From Achromobacter mucicolens (lineage in GTDB: Bacteria > Pseudomonadota > Gammaproteobacteria > Burkholderiales > Burkholderiaceae_B): a stretch of DNA of 64,000 nt. The notes beneath the pieces were generated by a model that saw only the letters and a program-made list of their open reading frames with translations, was not told the DNA's origin and did no database searches. The position numbers were made by a program, and so were the translations under genes. Below are positions 43,800 through 51,801 of the stretch, one piece after another; the stretch's first letter is position 1; the number at the start of each line of letters is the position of its first letter. Where the stretch lies: NCBI RefSeq assembly GCF_902859725.1, contig NZ_CADIJP010000004.1:310001-374000 (forward strand), written 5' to 3'.

Positions 43800-44963
43800 A
43801 TGCGCCGCGCGCCTGCCCTCTTGCCTGCCCTCTTGCCTGCCGCACTGGCGGTGGCCGCCGTGCTGGCATTTGCCAGCGCGCACGCCCAGACGCCGCTGCC
43901 GGACCCTTACGACTACGACGAAGCCACGCCCGCGCCCAAGCGCGCGGCGCCGCTGCGCTGGCAGACCGTTGAACTGGGCCGGCCCGGCCACCGGTACAAG
44001 ATGCCGGTCTACGCAAACCGCGACCTGACCAAGGACGACCTGCGCGGCATCAAGCAGGTGCTCATCGTCATCCACGGCGTCAAGCGCGACGCCGATCAAT
44101 ACTTCGAAACTGCCGCGGCGCTGGTCGCCGACGACCCGGCGCGCGCTGGCGACACGCTGGTGCTCGCCCCCCGGTTTTCCGGCTCCATCGACTCCGGGTT
44201 TGCCGGCATGGCCGCCTGGCGCAAGGCCAGCTGGGAAGACGGCCAGGAAAGCGTCCAGGCCGCAGGCCGCCCCGCCCCCGTCGCCTCGTTCCAGGTCCTG
44301 GATGATTTGCTGCGCAGCCTGAACGACCGCAAACGGCTGCCGTCGCTGACCGGGCTGGTGCTGGCCGGCCATTCAGCCGGCGCGCAACTGGTGCACCGGT
44401 ACGCGGTGCTGAACAATCTGGATGGCGCACTGCGCCGCGACGGCCTCACGCTGCGCTACGTTATTGCCAATCCGTCGTCCTACCTGTACCTGACCAACGA
44501 GCGGCCCCGCGCCGACGGCAAGGGCTATGCGCCGTACGAGCGCGGCATCTGCCCGACCTACAACCAGTACAAGTACGGCACCGACAAGCTGCCCGCCTAC
44601 GCCCGCGAAACCGACGACGCCACGCTCTTTGTGCGCTACGCCGCGCGCGATGTGGTCTACCTGCTGGGCGGCGCCGACAACAACCCCGAACACCGTCTGC
44701 TGGACAAGGCCTGCGGCGCCGAAGCACAGGGCGCCACCCGGCTGGCGCGCGGCACGGGCTACGTCCAGTACGAACACGTGCTGGCCGCGCGTGGCGGCAA
44801 GCCCGTCAACCTGCGCCACACCGCCTTTGAAGTTGGCGGCGTCGGCCACGACGGCAAGCGCATGTTCGGGTCGATCTGTGGCGTTCGGGCGCTGCTGGGC
44901 AGCGACGCCCAGGCCAGCCGCACCGCCGCGGCCTGCGACATCATCAAGCCTCGCGCCAAATAA
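43800..44963 (+). CDS. Secreted alpha/beta hydrolase
   Basis: 387 residues. The signal peptide contains a 12-base tandem repeat (2.6 copies, coding for PALL repeats) and ends SAHAQ. The hydrolase core has an oxyanion-type VLIVIHGVKRDADQYF, the nucleophile elbow GHSAG near residue 193, and a late His in GGVGHDGKRMF; Asp candidates lie near GGADNNPEH. It looks like an esterase-like periplasmic enzyme. It may share the fnr message because only 14 bases separate them. The substrate is unknown. Confidence 0.85.
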   Translation: MRRAPALLPALLPAALAVAAVLAFASAHAQTPLPDPYDYDEATPAPKRAAPLRWQTVELGRPGHRYKMPVYANRDLTKDDLRGIKQVLIVIHGVKRDADQYFETAAALVADDPARAGDTLVLAPRFSGSIDSGFAGMAAWRKASWEDGQESVQAAGRPAPVASFQVLDDLLRSLNDRKRLPSLTGLVLAGHSAGAQLVHRYAVLNNLDGALRRDGLTLRYVIANPSSYLYLTNERPRADGKGYAPYERGICPTYNQYKYGTDKLPAYARETDDATLFVRYAARDVVYLLGGADNNPEHRLLDKACGAEAQGATRLARGTGYVQYEHVLAARGGKPVNLRHTAFEVGGVGHDGKRMFGSICGVRALLGSDAQASRTAAACDIIKPRAK

Positions 44964-45024
44964 GCGCTCCCCCTAGGGAAATTCCGCAGCCTCCCGGCTT
45001 GACAGGGATTCGTGGCAGGCCTAA

Positions 45025-45046
45025 AACTTAACCTTATGGTTAAGTT
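45025..45046. promoter_or_regulatory. ArsR-type operator over the start codon
   Basis: A perfect 9-bp inverted repeat AACTTAACC-ttat-GGTTAAGTT. The ATG of the ArsR gene at 45036 is inside its centre. Palindromes of the TTAACC/GGTTAA kind are usual for ArsR regulators paired with SRPBCC (AHSA1) genes. It implies tight autorepression. Confidence 0.72.
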
Positions 45047-45473
45047 AAATGATGACGCGCTCGATGCCATCTTCTCCGCGCTGGCCGATGGCACGCGGCG
45101 CCGGGTGCTGGCCGACCTGGAAAACGGCACGGCCTCGGTCAGCACGCTGGCCCAGCCGCATGCCATGTCCCTGCCCGCTTTCATGAAACACCTGCGGGTG
45201 CTGGAAGACGCCGGGCTCATCGCGCGTGCCAAGGACGGCCGGGTCGTGAGCTGCACGCTGTCGGCCAAGCCCCTGGGCGCCGCCGCCAGCTGGCTGGCGC
45301 GCTACGAGAAGTTCTGGACGGGCCAACTGGATTCGCTGGCGCGATACCTGTATCACGAAGAGGAAATCCATCCATGGAAAACCGACTCTCCCCCATCGAG
45401 TTGCGGCTCCAGCGACGCTTCGACGCCCCCGTCGAACGCGTCTGGCGAGCCTGGACGGACCCGCAAGCGCTGA
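45036..45473 (+). CDS. ArsR-family repressor
   Basis: 145 residues from the ATG at 45036 (MVKLNDDALDAIFSALADGTRRRVL). The winged helix contains VSTLAQPHAMSLPAFMKHLRVLEDAGLIA and the wing AKDGRVVSCTLS. It lacks the metal-binding cysteines of true arsenic sensors, so it belongs to the ArsR/AHSA1 pair type. The last 33 codons overlap the next gene in another frame and are low-complexity (TDSPPSSCGSSDASTPPS); relatives normally stop near residue 110. The tail may be an accident of a lost stop codon. Confidence 0.87.
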   Translation: MVKLNDDALDAIFSALADGTRRRVLADLENGTASVSTLAQPHAMSLPAFMKHLRVLEDAGLIARAKDGRVVSCTLSAKPLGAAASWLARYEKFWTGQLDSLARYLYHEEEIHPWKTDSPPSSCGSSDASTPPSNASGEPGRTRKR

Positions 45474-45823
45474 TGCGCTGGTTCGGCCCGGCAGGCACGC
45501 AGCGTGTGCTGCTGGCCGAGACCGACGTGCGGGCGGGCGGCGCCTATCAAGTGGGCTTCGTCACCGCCGACGGCGCGGCGCACTACGCCAGTGGCCGCTA
45601 TCAGGAAGTCGCGCCGCATCGCCGCCTGGTGTTCACCTGGGCGTGGCGCGACACGCCGCAGGAAGTTTCGTTGATCACCCTGGACTTCACAGCGGCGGGC
45701 GCCGGCACCGACCTTGCCTTCCTGCAGACGCCCTTCGTCGACGAAGCCACGCGCGACGGCCACGAAGACGGCTGGTCGGGCGCCCTGGACCGGCTGGCCA
45801 ATCACCTGGCCGGCGCGGCCTGA
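45374..45823 (+). CDS. SRPBCC (AHSA1-like) protein
   Basis: 149 residues, START-like ligand fold of the activator-of-Hsp90 homology type: LRLQRRFDAPVERVWRAWTDPQALMRWFGP, VRAGGAYQVGF, PHRRLVFTWAW and FLQTPFVDEATRDGHEDGW. The upstream partner is the ArsR gene, with 100 bases of overlap, and a DUF899 gene follows at 51 bases. The set resembles small stress operons in which the SRPBCC protein binds or modifies the inducing compound. Confidence 0.88.
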   Translation: MENRLSPIELRLQRRFDAPVERVWRAWTDPQALMRWFGPAGTQRVLLAETDVRAGGAYQVGFVTADGAAHYASGRYQEVAPHRRLVFTWAWRDTPQEVSLITLDFTAAGAGTDLAFLQTPFVDEATRDGHEDGWSGALDRLANHLAGAA

Positions 45824-45874
45824 CGCTGAACCCGAGCCCGGGCCGACGCGCCCGGCATACACAGGAGACGTACG

Positions 45875-46576
45875 ATGCAAACCGATCATCCCGTCGTATC
45901 CCGCAACGAATGGCACATTGCACGCGAGGCGCTGCTGCGGCGCGAAAAGGAACTGACCCGCGCCACCGACGCCCTGACGCGCGACCGCATGGCCTTGCCG
46001 TGGGTGCAGGTGGACAAGCCCTACCTGTTCGAAGGCGCGCACGGGCCGCAGCGCCTGCAGGACCTCTTTCACGGCAAGCGCCAGCTGATCGTCTATCACT
46101 TCATGTTTGGTCCGGACTGGGAGGAAGGCTGCGTGGGTTGCTCACTGCTGGCCGACCACCTGGACAGCGCGCTCATGCATCTGCCGCACCACGACGTATC
46201 GGTGGTGGCCGTCTCGCGCGCGCCGTATGCCCGGCTGGCCGCGTTCAAGGCCCGCATGGGCTGGGCGTTTGACTGGTATTCCTCGGCGGAAAGCGACTTC
46301 AACTTCGATTTCGGTGCGTCCGTGCCGCAGGCGGATGGCGCGGTCGAGGAACGTCCTGGAGCCAGCGCCTTCTTCCGTGATCCCGACGGCGAGATCTTCC
46401 ACACCTACTCGGCCTTCGAACGCGGCGTGGAGCGGCTGGCGGGCGCGTATAACTACCTGGACATCGCGCCGCTGGGCCGCAATGAAAACGGCCCGTATTT
46501 CGACGTACGCGACTGGGTGCGCCACCATGACCAATATGGCGACGCCCCCCGCCCAGCCTGCCACGGCCAGCGCTAA
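45875..46576 (+). CDS. DUF899 thioredoxin-like protein
   Basis: 233 residues. An opening helix (SRNEWHIAREALLRREKELTRA) precedes the DUF899 signature DRMALPWVQVDKPYLFEG, a thioredoxin-fold core with YHFMFGPDWEEGCVGCSLLADH (Cys-x2-Cys), and RDPDGEIFHTYSAFERG. The family is predicted to be a peroxiredoxin-like redox protein. It is third in the ArsR operon, preceded by CAGGAGA. Confidence 0.88.
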   Translation: MQTDHPVVSRNEWHIAREALLRREKELTRATDALTRDRMALPWVQVDKPYLFEGAHGPQRLQDLFHGKRQLIVYHFMFGPDWEEGCVGCSLLADHLDSALMHLPHHDVSVVAVSRAPYARLAAFKARMGWAFDWYSSAESDFNFDFGASVPQADGAVEERPGASAFFRDPDGEIFHTYSAFERGVERLAGAYNYLDIAPLGRNENGPYFDVRDWVRHHDQYGDAPRPACHGQR

Positions 46577-47012
46577 GCCGCCGACCACGGCCGGCATGGC
46601 GGGCCTCTGGCTGGCCTGCCTGGCGGCCATGGGCGCCGGACTGGTCGTGGACACATGGCGCACGCCCGCCGCGCTGCTGGCCAGCGAATGCGGTGCGCCG
46701 GGCACCCTGGTGCAACTGGCCTGGCGGCACGCGGCGCTGATGCCCGCCAGTTCCGCCGCGATGGCGCTGGCAGCGCTGCTGCCTTGGTCCCGGCTTCCCT
46801 GGTCCCGGCGTCCGGGGGCAAAAACGCCGCTGGCAAGCCGCGTACTCTGCCTGATCCTGATGGCGATCGGAATGGTGCTGGGCGCGCGCCTGGGCGTTCA
46901 AACGGCCCAGGCGCTGGAAACCGCACCTTTTTGGGGAATGGTGTTGGGCATGACCGCCGGCATGGCCGCCGCCCTGCTGCCGGTGGCCGCGCTCAGCGTC
47001 TGGCGCCGGTAA
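46527..47012 (+). CDS. Small integral membrane protein, unknown
   Basis: About 161 residues from the ATG at 46527, overlapping the DUF899 gene by 50 bases; the start could equally be 46536 or 46596. Four hydrophobic segments are visible (GLWLACLAAMGAGLVV, SSAAMALAALLPW, VLCLILMAIGMVLG, GMVLGMTAGMAAALLP). A 15-base imperfect repeat gives the doubled RLPWSR motif. I recognise no family. It is probably translated as the last gene of the ArsR operon. Its last 20 bases overlap the ferredoxin gene on the other strand. Confidence 0.7.
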   Translation: MTNMATPPAQPATASAKPPTTAGMAGLWLACLAAMGAGLVVDTWRTPAALLASECGAPGTLVQLAWRHAALMPASSAAMALAALLPWSRLPWSRRPGAKTPLASRVLCLILMAIGMVLGARLGVQTAQALETAPFWGMVLGMTAGMAAALLPVAALSVWRR

Positions 47013-47325
47013 GCGGGCGGACGGCGGGCGGCCGCGCCTCGATTGGCGCCGCGCCCGGCGCCTGGATCTCCAGCGCGGACGTCGCCTGCGCCACGCACGG
47101 CAGGATCCAGCCCTCTTCCTTTTCGTCCCGCGACAGGCCAGGCCATTCAACGCCATACACGACGGATCCCTCGACCAGCAGGCACATGCAGGCACGGCAC
47201 GTGCCATTGCGGCACGAACTGGGCAGCTTGATGCCCGCCGCCTGCGCGGCCAGCAGCACGGACGTGCCGGCGCGCGCCTCAAAGCGCAGGCCTGCCGGCT
47301 GGACAAGAACGGGGTACGAGGACAT
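46993..47325 (-). CDS. 2Fe-2S ferredoxin, plant type
   Basis: 110 residues. The cluster loop reads CRNGTCRACMC (Cys38, Cys43, Cys46) with the fourth ligand Cys77 in WILPCVAQA. The fold is completed by VLVQPAGLRFEARAG and LEIQAPG. It carries electrons to an unidentified oxygenase or reductase. It is 24 bases downstream of the Nudix gene on the same strand. Confidence 0.9.
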   Translation of the reverse strand: MSSYPVLVQPAGLRFEARAGTSVLLAAQAAGIKLPSSCRNGTCRACMCLLVEGSVVYGVEWPGLSRDEKEEGWILPCVAQATSALEIQAPGAAPIEARPPAVRPLTGARR

Positions 47326-47349
47326 GGGCGGTGGGACGGCAGCCGCGGT

Positions 47350-47937
47350 TCAGGCGGCGTTGTCCTGCCAGTCCAGCTTCCAGGCGCCGGACAGCACATT
47401 CTGCATCCACAGCACGCAGGTCAGGGTCTTGGCGTCCGTGACCTCGCCCTGGCTGCAGGCCGCGATCAGGTCTTCGGGACGCGTGCTGATCACGTCCAGG
47501 AATTCATCCTGGTCAAGCTGGCGTTCCCCCGCCTGCAGGCCGCGCGCAAAGAAGATGTGAATGATCTCGGTGGAATAGGCGATCGCCAGATGCAAGGCGC
47601 CCGCGTGGGCCCATTGGGCGGCCGTATAACCGGTTTCCTCGAGCAGTTCGCGCTTGGCGCACACCAGCGGATCCTCGCCCGGATCCAGCTTGCCCGCCGG
47701 AAACTCCGTCATCACGCGCCCGATGGGATATCGGAACTGGCGCTCCAGCAGCACCCGGCCGTCGTCCAGCAGCGGAATCACCACCACCGCGCCCGGGTGC
47801 ACCACGTATTCGCGGATGCCGGTGTGGCCGTTGGGCAGGCTGACGGTGTCGCGGCGGATCTTCAGGAAGCTGCCGTCGTACGGCGCCTCGCTCGCGAGCA
47901 GCGTTTCGACGAGATGGGTATCGGCGGGTCGGGTCAT
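47350..47937 (-). CDS. Nudix hydrolase (ADP-ribose pyrophosphatase-like)
   Basis: 195 residues. The Nudix box is complete: GKLDPGEDPLVCAKRELLEETGY fits G-x5-E-x7-R-E-U-x-E-E-x-G-U. The upstream FRYPIGRVMTEFPAG and YVVHPGAVVVIPLL fit the ADP-ribose pyrophosphatase subgroup. It is likely to hydrolyse ADP-ribose or a related nucleotide sugar. Upstream neighbour of the ferredoxin gene. Confidence 0.9.
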   Translation of the reverse strand: MTRPADTHLVETLLASEAPYDGSFLKIRRDTVSLPNGHTGIREYVVHPGAVVVIPLLDDGRVLLERQFRYPIGRVMTEFPAGKLDPGEDPLVCAKRELLEETGYTAAQWAHAGALHLAIAYSTEIIHIFFARGLQAGERQLDQDEFLDVISTRPEDLIAACSQGEVTDAKTLTCVLWMQNVLSGAWKLDWQDNAA

Positions 47938-48022
47938 GAGAACGTCTGGATCATGGACAGGAAAGGGCGGATGGCCGTGCGAGGCACGCCTGGCAGCTTA
48001 CCATCGCCCCGCCGGCAGCCGG

Positions 48023-49276
48023 TCAGCCGAACTTGCGCGCCGCATCCAGCGCGAGGCCCGCCCCGATGCTGCCAAACAAATCGCCTTCCACGCTGCGCGC
48101 CTCGGGCACCAGCCGGGACACGCTTTCGCGCAGTCGCGGCACGCGGCTGGAGCCCCCCGTGAAGAACACGGTGTCCACGTCCGCCGTGGACACGCCCGCA
48201 TCGCGCAGCAGCTGGCCCACGGTGGTCTCGACCTTGTCGATCAATCGCCCCACGCACGCGTCGAACGACGGGCGAGTCACCTCGACGCCCAGGTCCGGCG
48301 CGACGCGCGACAGGTCAATGCGCGCGGCAGGCGCATCCGACAGCGCGATCTTGGCTTCCTCGACCTGCACCGCCACCCAGTGGCCCGCACGCTCCTTGAC
48401 CAGGTTCAGCAGCAGGTCGATCTTCTGGCGGTCGCCGGCCTCGGCTCGGATGTAGGCAAAGTGCTCGGCCGCCTTGCGCGTGTAGGCCTGGTTGATGGTG
48501 TGCCAGCAGGCCAGATTGCCGTACTGCGTCGACGGCACGTCCTTGCCGCTGCGCAGCTGGCTGCCCAGGCCCAGCAGCGGCATCACATGCGCCAGGCTCA
48601 ATTGCTTGTCGAAATCGACCCCGCCGATATGCACACCGCCATAGGCCAGGATATCGTCGCGGCGGTCGGGCTTGGCTGCGCGGTCCGGTCCCAGCCGGAT
48701 CAGCGAAAAGTCCGACGTACCGCCGCCAATGTCGATCACCAGCACCAGCTCTTCACGGCTGATCTGCGACTCGTAGTCGAACGCGGCCGCCAGCGGCTCG
48801 AACTGAAACTCGATGTCGGTAAAGCCCACGCTGCGCGCGATCTCTTCCAGCGTGTCCTGCGCCGTCTGGTCGGCGGCGGGATGGTCATCCACGAAGAACA
48901 CGGGACGGCCCAGCACGGCGCGGGTAAAGCCGCGCCCGGCGGCCGCCTCGGCGCGCGCCTTCAATTCGGCGATAAAGCGCGTCAACAGCACGCGGAACGG
49001 GATGGAGCGGCCCTGCACTTCGGTCGAGCCGTCGATGAGCGAGCTGCCCAGCAGGCTCTTCATCGAGCGCATCAGGCGCCCGTCATAGCCGGCCAGGTAG
49101 TCGGAGATGGCCGCCCGGCCATAGCTGACCTCGGCGTCCTCGTCATGAAAGAAGATGGCCGACGGCAAGGTGGTCTTGCCGTCTTCCAGCGTCAGGAGCG
49201 CATGTTGGTCGGGACGGCTCCAGCCGACGGTGGAATTGGAGGTGCCGAAGTCGACGCCGCAGGCGGTGGAAATCAT
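48023..49276 (-). CDS. Hsp70-family protein, YegD-like
   Basis: 417 residues: an actin-like ATPase domain with phosphate 1 loop GVDFGTSNSTVGW, phosphate 2 VLVIDIGGGTSDFSL, and adenosine loop FFTGGSSRVPRLRESV. It stops before the substrate-binding domain and lid of DnaK, as YegD-type proteins do. Function is unknown; a stand-alone ATPase of the chaperone fold. Confidence 0.9.
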   Translation of the reverse strand: MISTACGVDFGTSNSTVGWSRPDQHALLTLEDGKTTLPSAIFFHDEDAEVSYGRAAISDYLAGYDGRLMRSMKSLLGSSLIDGSTEVQGRSIPFRVLLTRFIAELKARAEAAAGRGFTRAVLGRPVFFVDDHPAADQTAQDTLEEIARSVGFTDIEFQFEPLAAAFDYESQISREELVLVIDIGGGTSDFSLIRLGPDRAAKPDRRDDILAYGGVHIGGVDFDKQLSLAHVMPLLGLGSQLRSGKDVPSTQYGNLACWHTINQAYTRKAAEHFAYIRAEAGDRQKIDLLLNLVKERAGHWVAVQVEEAKIALSDAPAARIDLSRVAPDLGVEVTRPSFDACVGRLIDKVETTVGQLLRDAGVSTADVDTVFFTGGSSRVPRLRESVSRLVPEARSVEGDLFGSIGAGLALDAARKFG

Positions 49277-49352
49277 GGGAATTCAGGCGCTTAGAGCAAA
49301 ACGGCGCACAAGTGTACCCGCTCTGGCTCCGGCCCTGGATTCCCACCCGCTT

Positions 49353-49673
49353 CTATTGCTGCTGGCGGCGCTGCTCCAGTTCGCGCAGGCACTGCTCCAG
49401 GCCGGCCTGCATCTGCGTGCGCGACGTGGCGGCACGGTCAGACACCGTGCGGCAGCGCTGGAATTCGGCCTGGCTTTGCGGCGTATCGCGGATCACCACC
49501 GGCGGCGTCTCGGGCGTGACCGTCATGCGCAGAGTCGACGGCGGCGACAGGCTGCCCGGGCTGGACGGAAACTGCATTTCCTGCGCCGTGCCGGGCACGG
49601 CGTTCTGGGCTTGGGCGGCGCCCGCCGCGCACAGGGCAGCAAGCAGGAAGGCAGAGACGTGGTGTTTGTTCAT
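49353..49673 (-). CDS. Small exported protein, unknown
   Basis: 106 residues. Signal peptide MNKHHVSAFLLAALCAAGAAQA; the mature part is proline-rich (FPSSPGSLSPPSTLRMTVTP) followed by a helical C-terminus with two cysteines (FQRCRTVSD, LEQCLREL) and a Gln/Arg tail. The paired Cys could form a disulphide. No family recognised; similar small exported proteins are common in Achromobacter. Confidence 0.75.
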   Translation of the reverse strand: MNKHHVSAFLLAALCAAGAAQAQNAVPGTAQEMQFPSSPGSLSPPSTLRMTVTPETPPVVIRDTPQSQAEFQRCRTVSDRAATSRTQMQAGLEQCLRELEQRRQQQ

Positions 49674-49826
49674 GGAAACCTCTTCGATAAGTCAGCGCCC
49701 GGTCCGATGGCCGGCTGCGACCCTATCGTATTACGCGGCGTGGCGCCCGCGTCGTGCCAAGACGCTACACAGAAGCCGCCAGTTGTTTCCTCGCATTTCC
49801 GGTCAGCCCCGCTTGCCGGATTGCCC

Positions 49827-50060
49827 TCAAGATGGGCGCCGCGATTGGCGCAACGGGTCCAGCAGCGACGACAGCCCGTTATGGTCCAGTTCGTGCATCA
49901 GCGCCAACAGGCGCCCCAGCTCTCCAGGCGGAAAGCCCTTGCGCGCGAACCACGCCAGATAAGGCCCCGGCAGATCGGCAATCAACCGCCCCTTGTACTT
50001 GCCGAAGGGCATGTCGCGCGTGACCAGCAGCGAAAGCAGTGCCGGGTCCATCACGTTCAT
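49827..50060 (-). CDS. DUF3820-family protein
   Basis: 77 residues. The DUF3820 signature MPFGKYKGRLIADLPGPYLAWFARKGFP occupies most of the protein and is often linked to nucleic-acid enzymes. Its ATG overlaps the isochorismatase stop (ATGA, 50057-50060), so it is co-translated with that gene. Its job here is unknown. Confidence 0.88.
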   Translation of the reverse strand: MNVMDPALLSLLVTRDMPFGKYKGRLIADLPGPYLAWFARKGFPPGELGRLLALMHELDHNGLSSLLDPLRQSRRPS

Positions 50061-50605
50061 CGCGGCCCGCCGCCGGCAAAGAGCTCGGCGGACGGCACCG
50101 CGGCGATCTTCACGCCAAAGCTCGAAATGTCCGGCAGCGTCGCGTTGTGGTGCGCCCGGATCTGCGCGCCATCCGCGTGCGGCTTGTCGTGCGTGGTGTG
50201 CGCATCGGCCGCCAGCGTCACGGGCAATCCTAGCCCCGCCGCGCGCCGCACGGTGGTGTCCACGCAGAACTCCGTGGCGTAGCCGCACACGACCAGTTGC
50301 GTCACGCCCCGGTCCGCCAGCACCTGCGCCAGATCCGTGCGCAGAAACGAATCCGGCGTCGTCTTGCGGATGCGGATGTCTTGCGCGGAAGTCGCCAGGC
50401 GCGTGTCCAGATCCCATCCCGGCGCACCATGCGCAAGGTCCGAGCCGGGGCTTTCATGCTGAACATAGATGACCGGCACGCCCGCCGCGCGGGCGCGTTC
50501 GGCCAGCGCGTTGACGCGAGACAGCACCTGCGCGGCCTCGAAGGGCGGCGGCGAGGTTTCGAACAACGCGCGCTGCACGTCGATCACGATAAGAGCGGTA
50601 TTCAT
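50057..50605 (-). CDS. Isochorismatase-family cysteine hydrolase
   Basis: 182 residues. Catalytic triad Asp9 (LIVIDVQ), Lys81 (RIRKTTPDSF) and Cys114 (GYATEFCVDTT) is intact, with the usual cis-peptide region before the Cys. Relatives cleave nicotinamide, carbamoyl amides or ureido compounds. It precedes the DUF3820 gene with a 4-base overlap and follows the OsmC gene by nine bases. The substrate is not predictable. Confidence 0.9.
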   Translation of the reverse strand: MNTALIVIDVQRALFETSPPPFEAAQVLSRVNALAERARAAGVPVIYVQHESPGSDLAHGAPGWDLDTRLATSAQDIRIRKTTPDSFLRTDLAQVLADRGVTQLVVCGYATEFCVDTTVRRAAGLGLPVTLAADAHTTHDKPHADGAQIRAHHNATLPDISSFGVKIAAVPSAELFAGGGPR

Positions 50606-50614
50606 GGAATGTCG

Positions 50615-51094
50615 TCAGGAGGCAGACTGGATCACGATGCGTGGCTCGCACCGTACCGGAAAATTCACGGAATTGGCAATGAAGCAGAAATGGTGCGCGC
50701 GCTCGTGCAGCGTTTGCGCCAACGCGGCGTCGCCGCCCGCCGCGATCGTGACCTGAGGTTTGAGCGTGACCGAGGCAAACGCGCCGCCGCGCTCGGGGTC
50801 TTCCACCATGACGCCTTCGGCCTCGTCCCGATAGGCCTGCACCGTCACGCCTTCGACCGCGCACAAGTGCAGATACCAGAGTTTGTGGCAGGCCGAAAGC
50901 GAGGCCACCAGCATGTCCTCGGGATTCCAGCGCGCGGGGTCGCCGCGAAAGGCCGGGTCCGATGATCCCGGCACGTCGGGCTTGCCCTCGGCCTGGATCT
51001 GATGGTTACGCGAATAGGCCGCGTAGCCGGCCGTGCCGGCGCCCGTGTTGCCGATCCATTCGACGCAAACTTTGTAATGGTGTTCGTCTTTCAT
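50615..51094 (-). CDS. OsmC-family peroxiredoxin
   Basis: 159 residues. The two redox cysteines are Cys69 (VASLSACHKLWYL) and Cys137 (RAHHFCFIANSV), with NPEDMLVASLSACH as the family signature. It reduces organic hydroperoxides. It heads a likely three-gene unit with the isochorismatase and DUF3820 genes. Confidence 0.9.
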   Translation of the reverse strand: MKDEHHYKVCVEWIGNTGAGTAGYAAYSRNHQIQAEGKPDVPGSSDPAFRGDPARWNPEDMLVASLSACHKLWYLHLCAVEGVTVQAYRDEAEGVMVEDPERGGAFASVTLKPQVTIAAGGDAALAQTLHERAHHFCFIANSVNFPVRCEPRIVIQSAS

Positions 51095-51294
51095 GCCTCT
51101 CGCCCTATCGCCGCGCCGGCAGCCCGATGCCGCCTCCCGCGCAAGGAACGCCGAGCTTAGCGCACGCCTGCTTCTCCCGGTTGGCCAAATTGGCGCCGTT
51201 GCGGTCTTACATCCCGTTTCAGCATCGGACAGTTACTGTCCGTATCGTGAAAACGCGTCTGGCCCTCAGTCAGGCCGTCACACAGGAGCTCGCC

Positions 51295-51720
51295 ATGATG
51301 AAAACCACCCTGACCTGCACCCTGAGTCTTGCGCTGCTTGCGGGCTGCGCCCCGTCCAAGCCGATCACCGCCCGCTCCGTGCCGGTGGACAACCACACCG
51401 CCCGCGATTCCCTGGATTGGGCTGGCAGCTATGAAGGCGTGCTGCCCTGCGCCGATTGCCCCGGCATCCGCACGCGCCTGACGCTGATGAAGGACGGCCG
51501 CTACGAGAAGCTGACGCAGTATCTGGACCGCCAGCCCCAGCCCGAAGTCGTGTCGGGCACCTTCAGCTGGGAGTCCGACGGCAGCACGATCCGTCTGGAT
51601 GCCGCGGGCGACAGCCAGCGTTACTTCGTCGGCGAGAACCAGGTAACGATGCTGTACCGCGACGGCACGCGTCCCACCGGCCCGCTCGCGGGTCATTACG
51701 TGCTGCGCCGCGCGCAATAA
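51295..51720 (+). CDS. NlpE-like lipoprotein
   Basis: 141 residues from the tandem ATGs at 51295/51298 (AGGAG upstream). Lipobox LLAGC (Cys18). The NlpE N-terminal beta-barrel signature GSYEGVLPCADCPGIRTRLTL contains the CxxC of copper/envelope-stress lipoproteins, and ends GPLAGHYVLRR. The C-terminal OB domain of E. coli NlpE is absent. In enterobacteria the family reports envelope stress to Cpx; no Cpx genes are near. Confidence 0.88.
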   Translation: MMKTTLTCTLSLALLAGCAPSKPITARSVPVDNHTARDSLDWAGSYEGVLPCADCPGIRTRLTLMKDGRYEKLTQYLDRQPQPEVVSGTFSWESDGSTIRLDAAGDSQRYFVGENQVTMLYRDGTRPTGPLAGHYVLRRAQ

Positions 51721-51801
51721 GGCATCGCGCCGCTGCGGGCTTTGGGGCTATCCTCTGGCATTGATCGCGCCCGGCGGCGCGTCCCCTCCCGCAAGGAAGC
51801 C

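Noticed and set aside
43811-43841. 12-base tandem repeat at the start of the alpha/beta hydrolase gene
   Set aside because: Only 2.6 copies, in frame and within the signal peptide; simple repeat, not a separate element.
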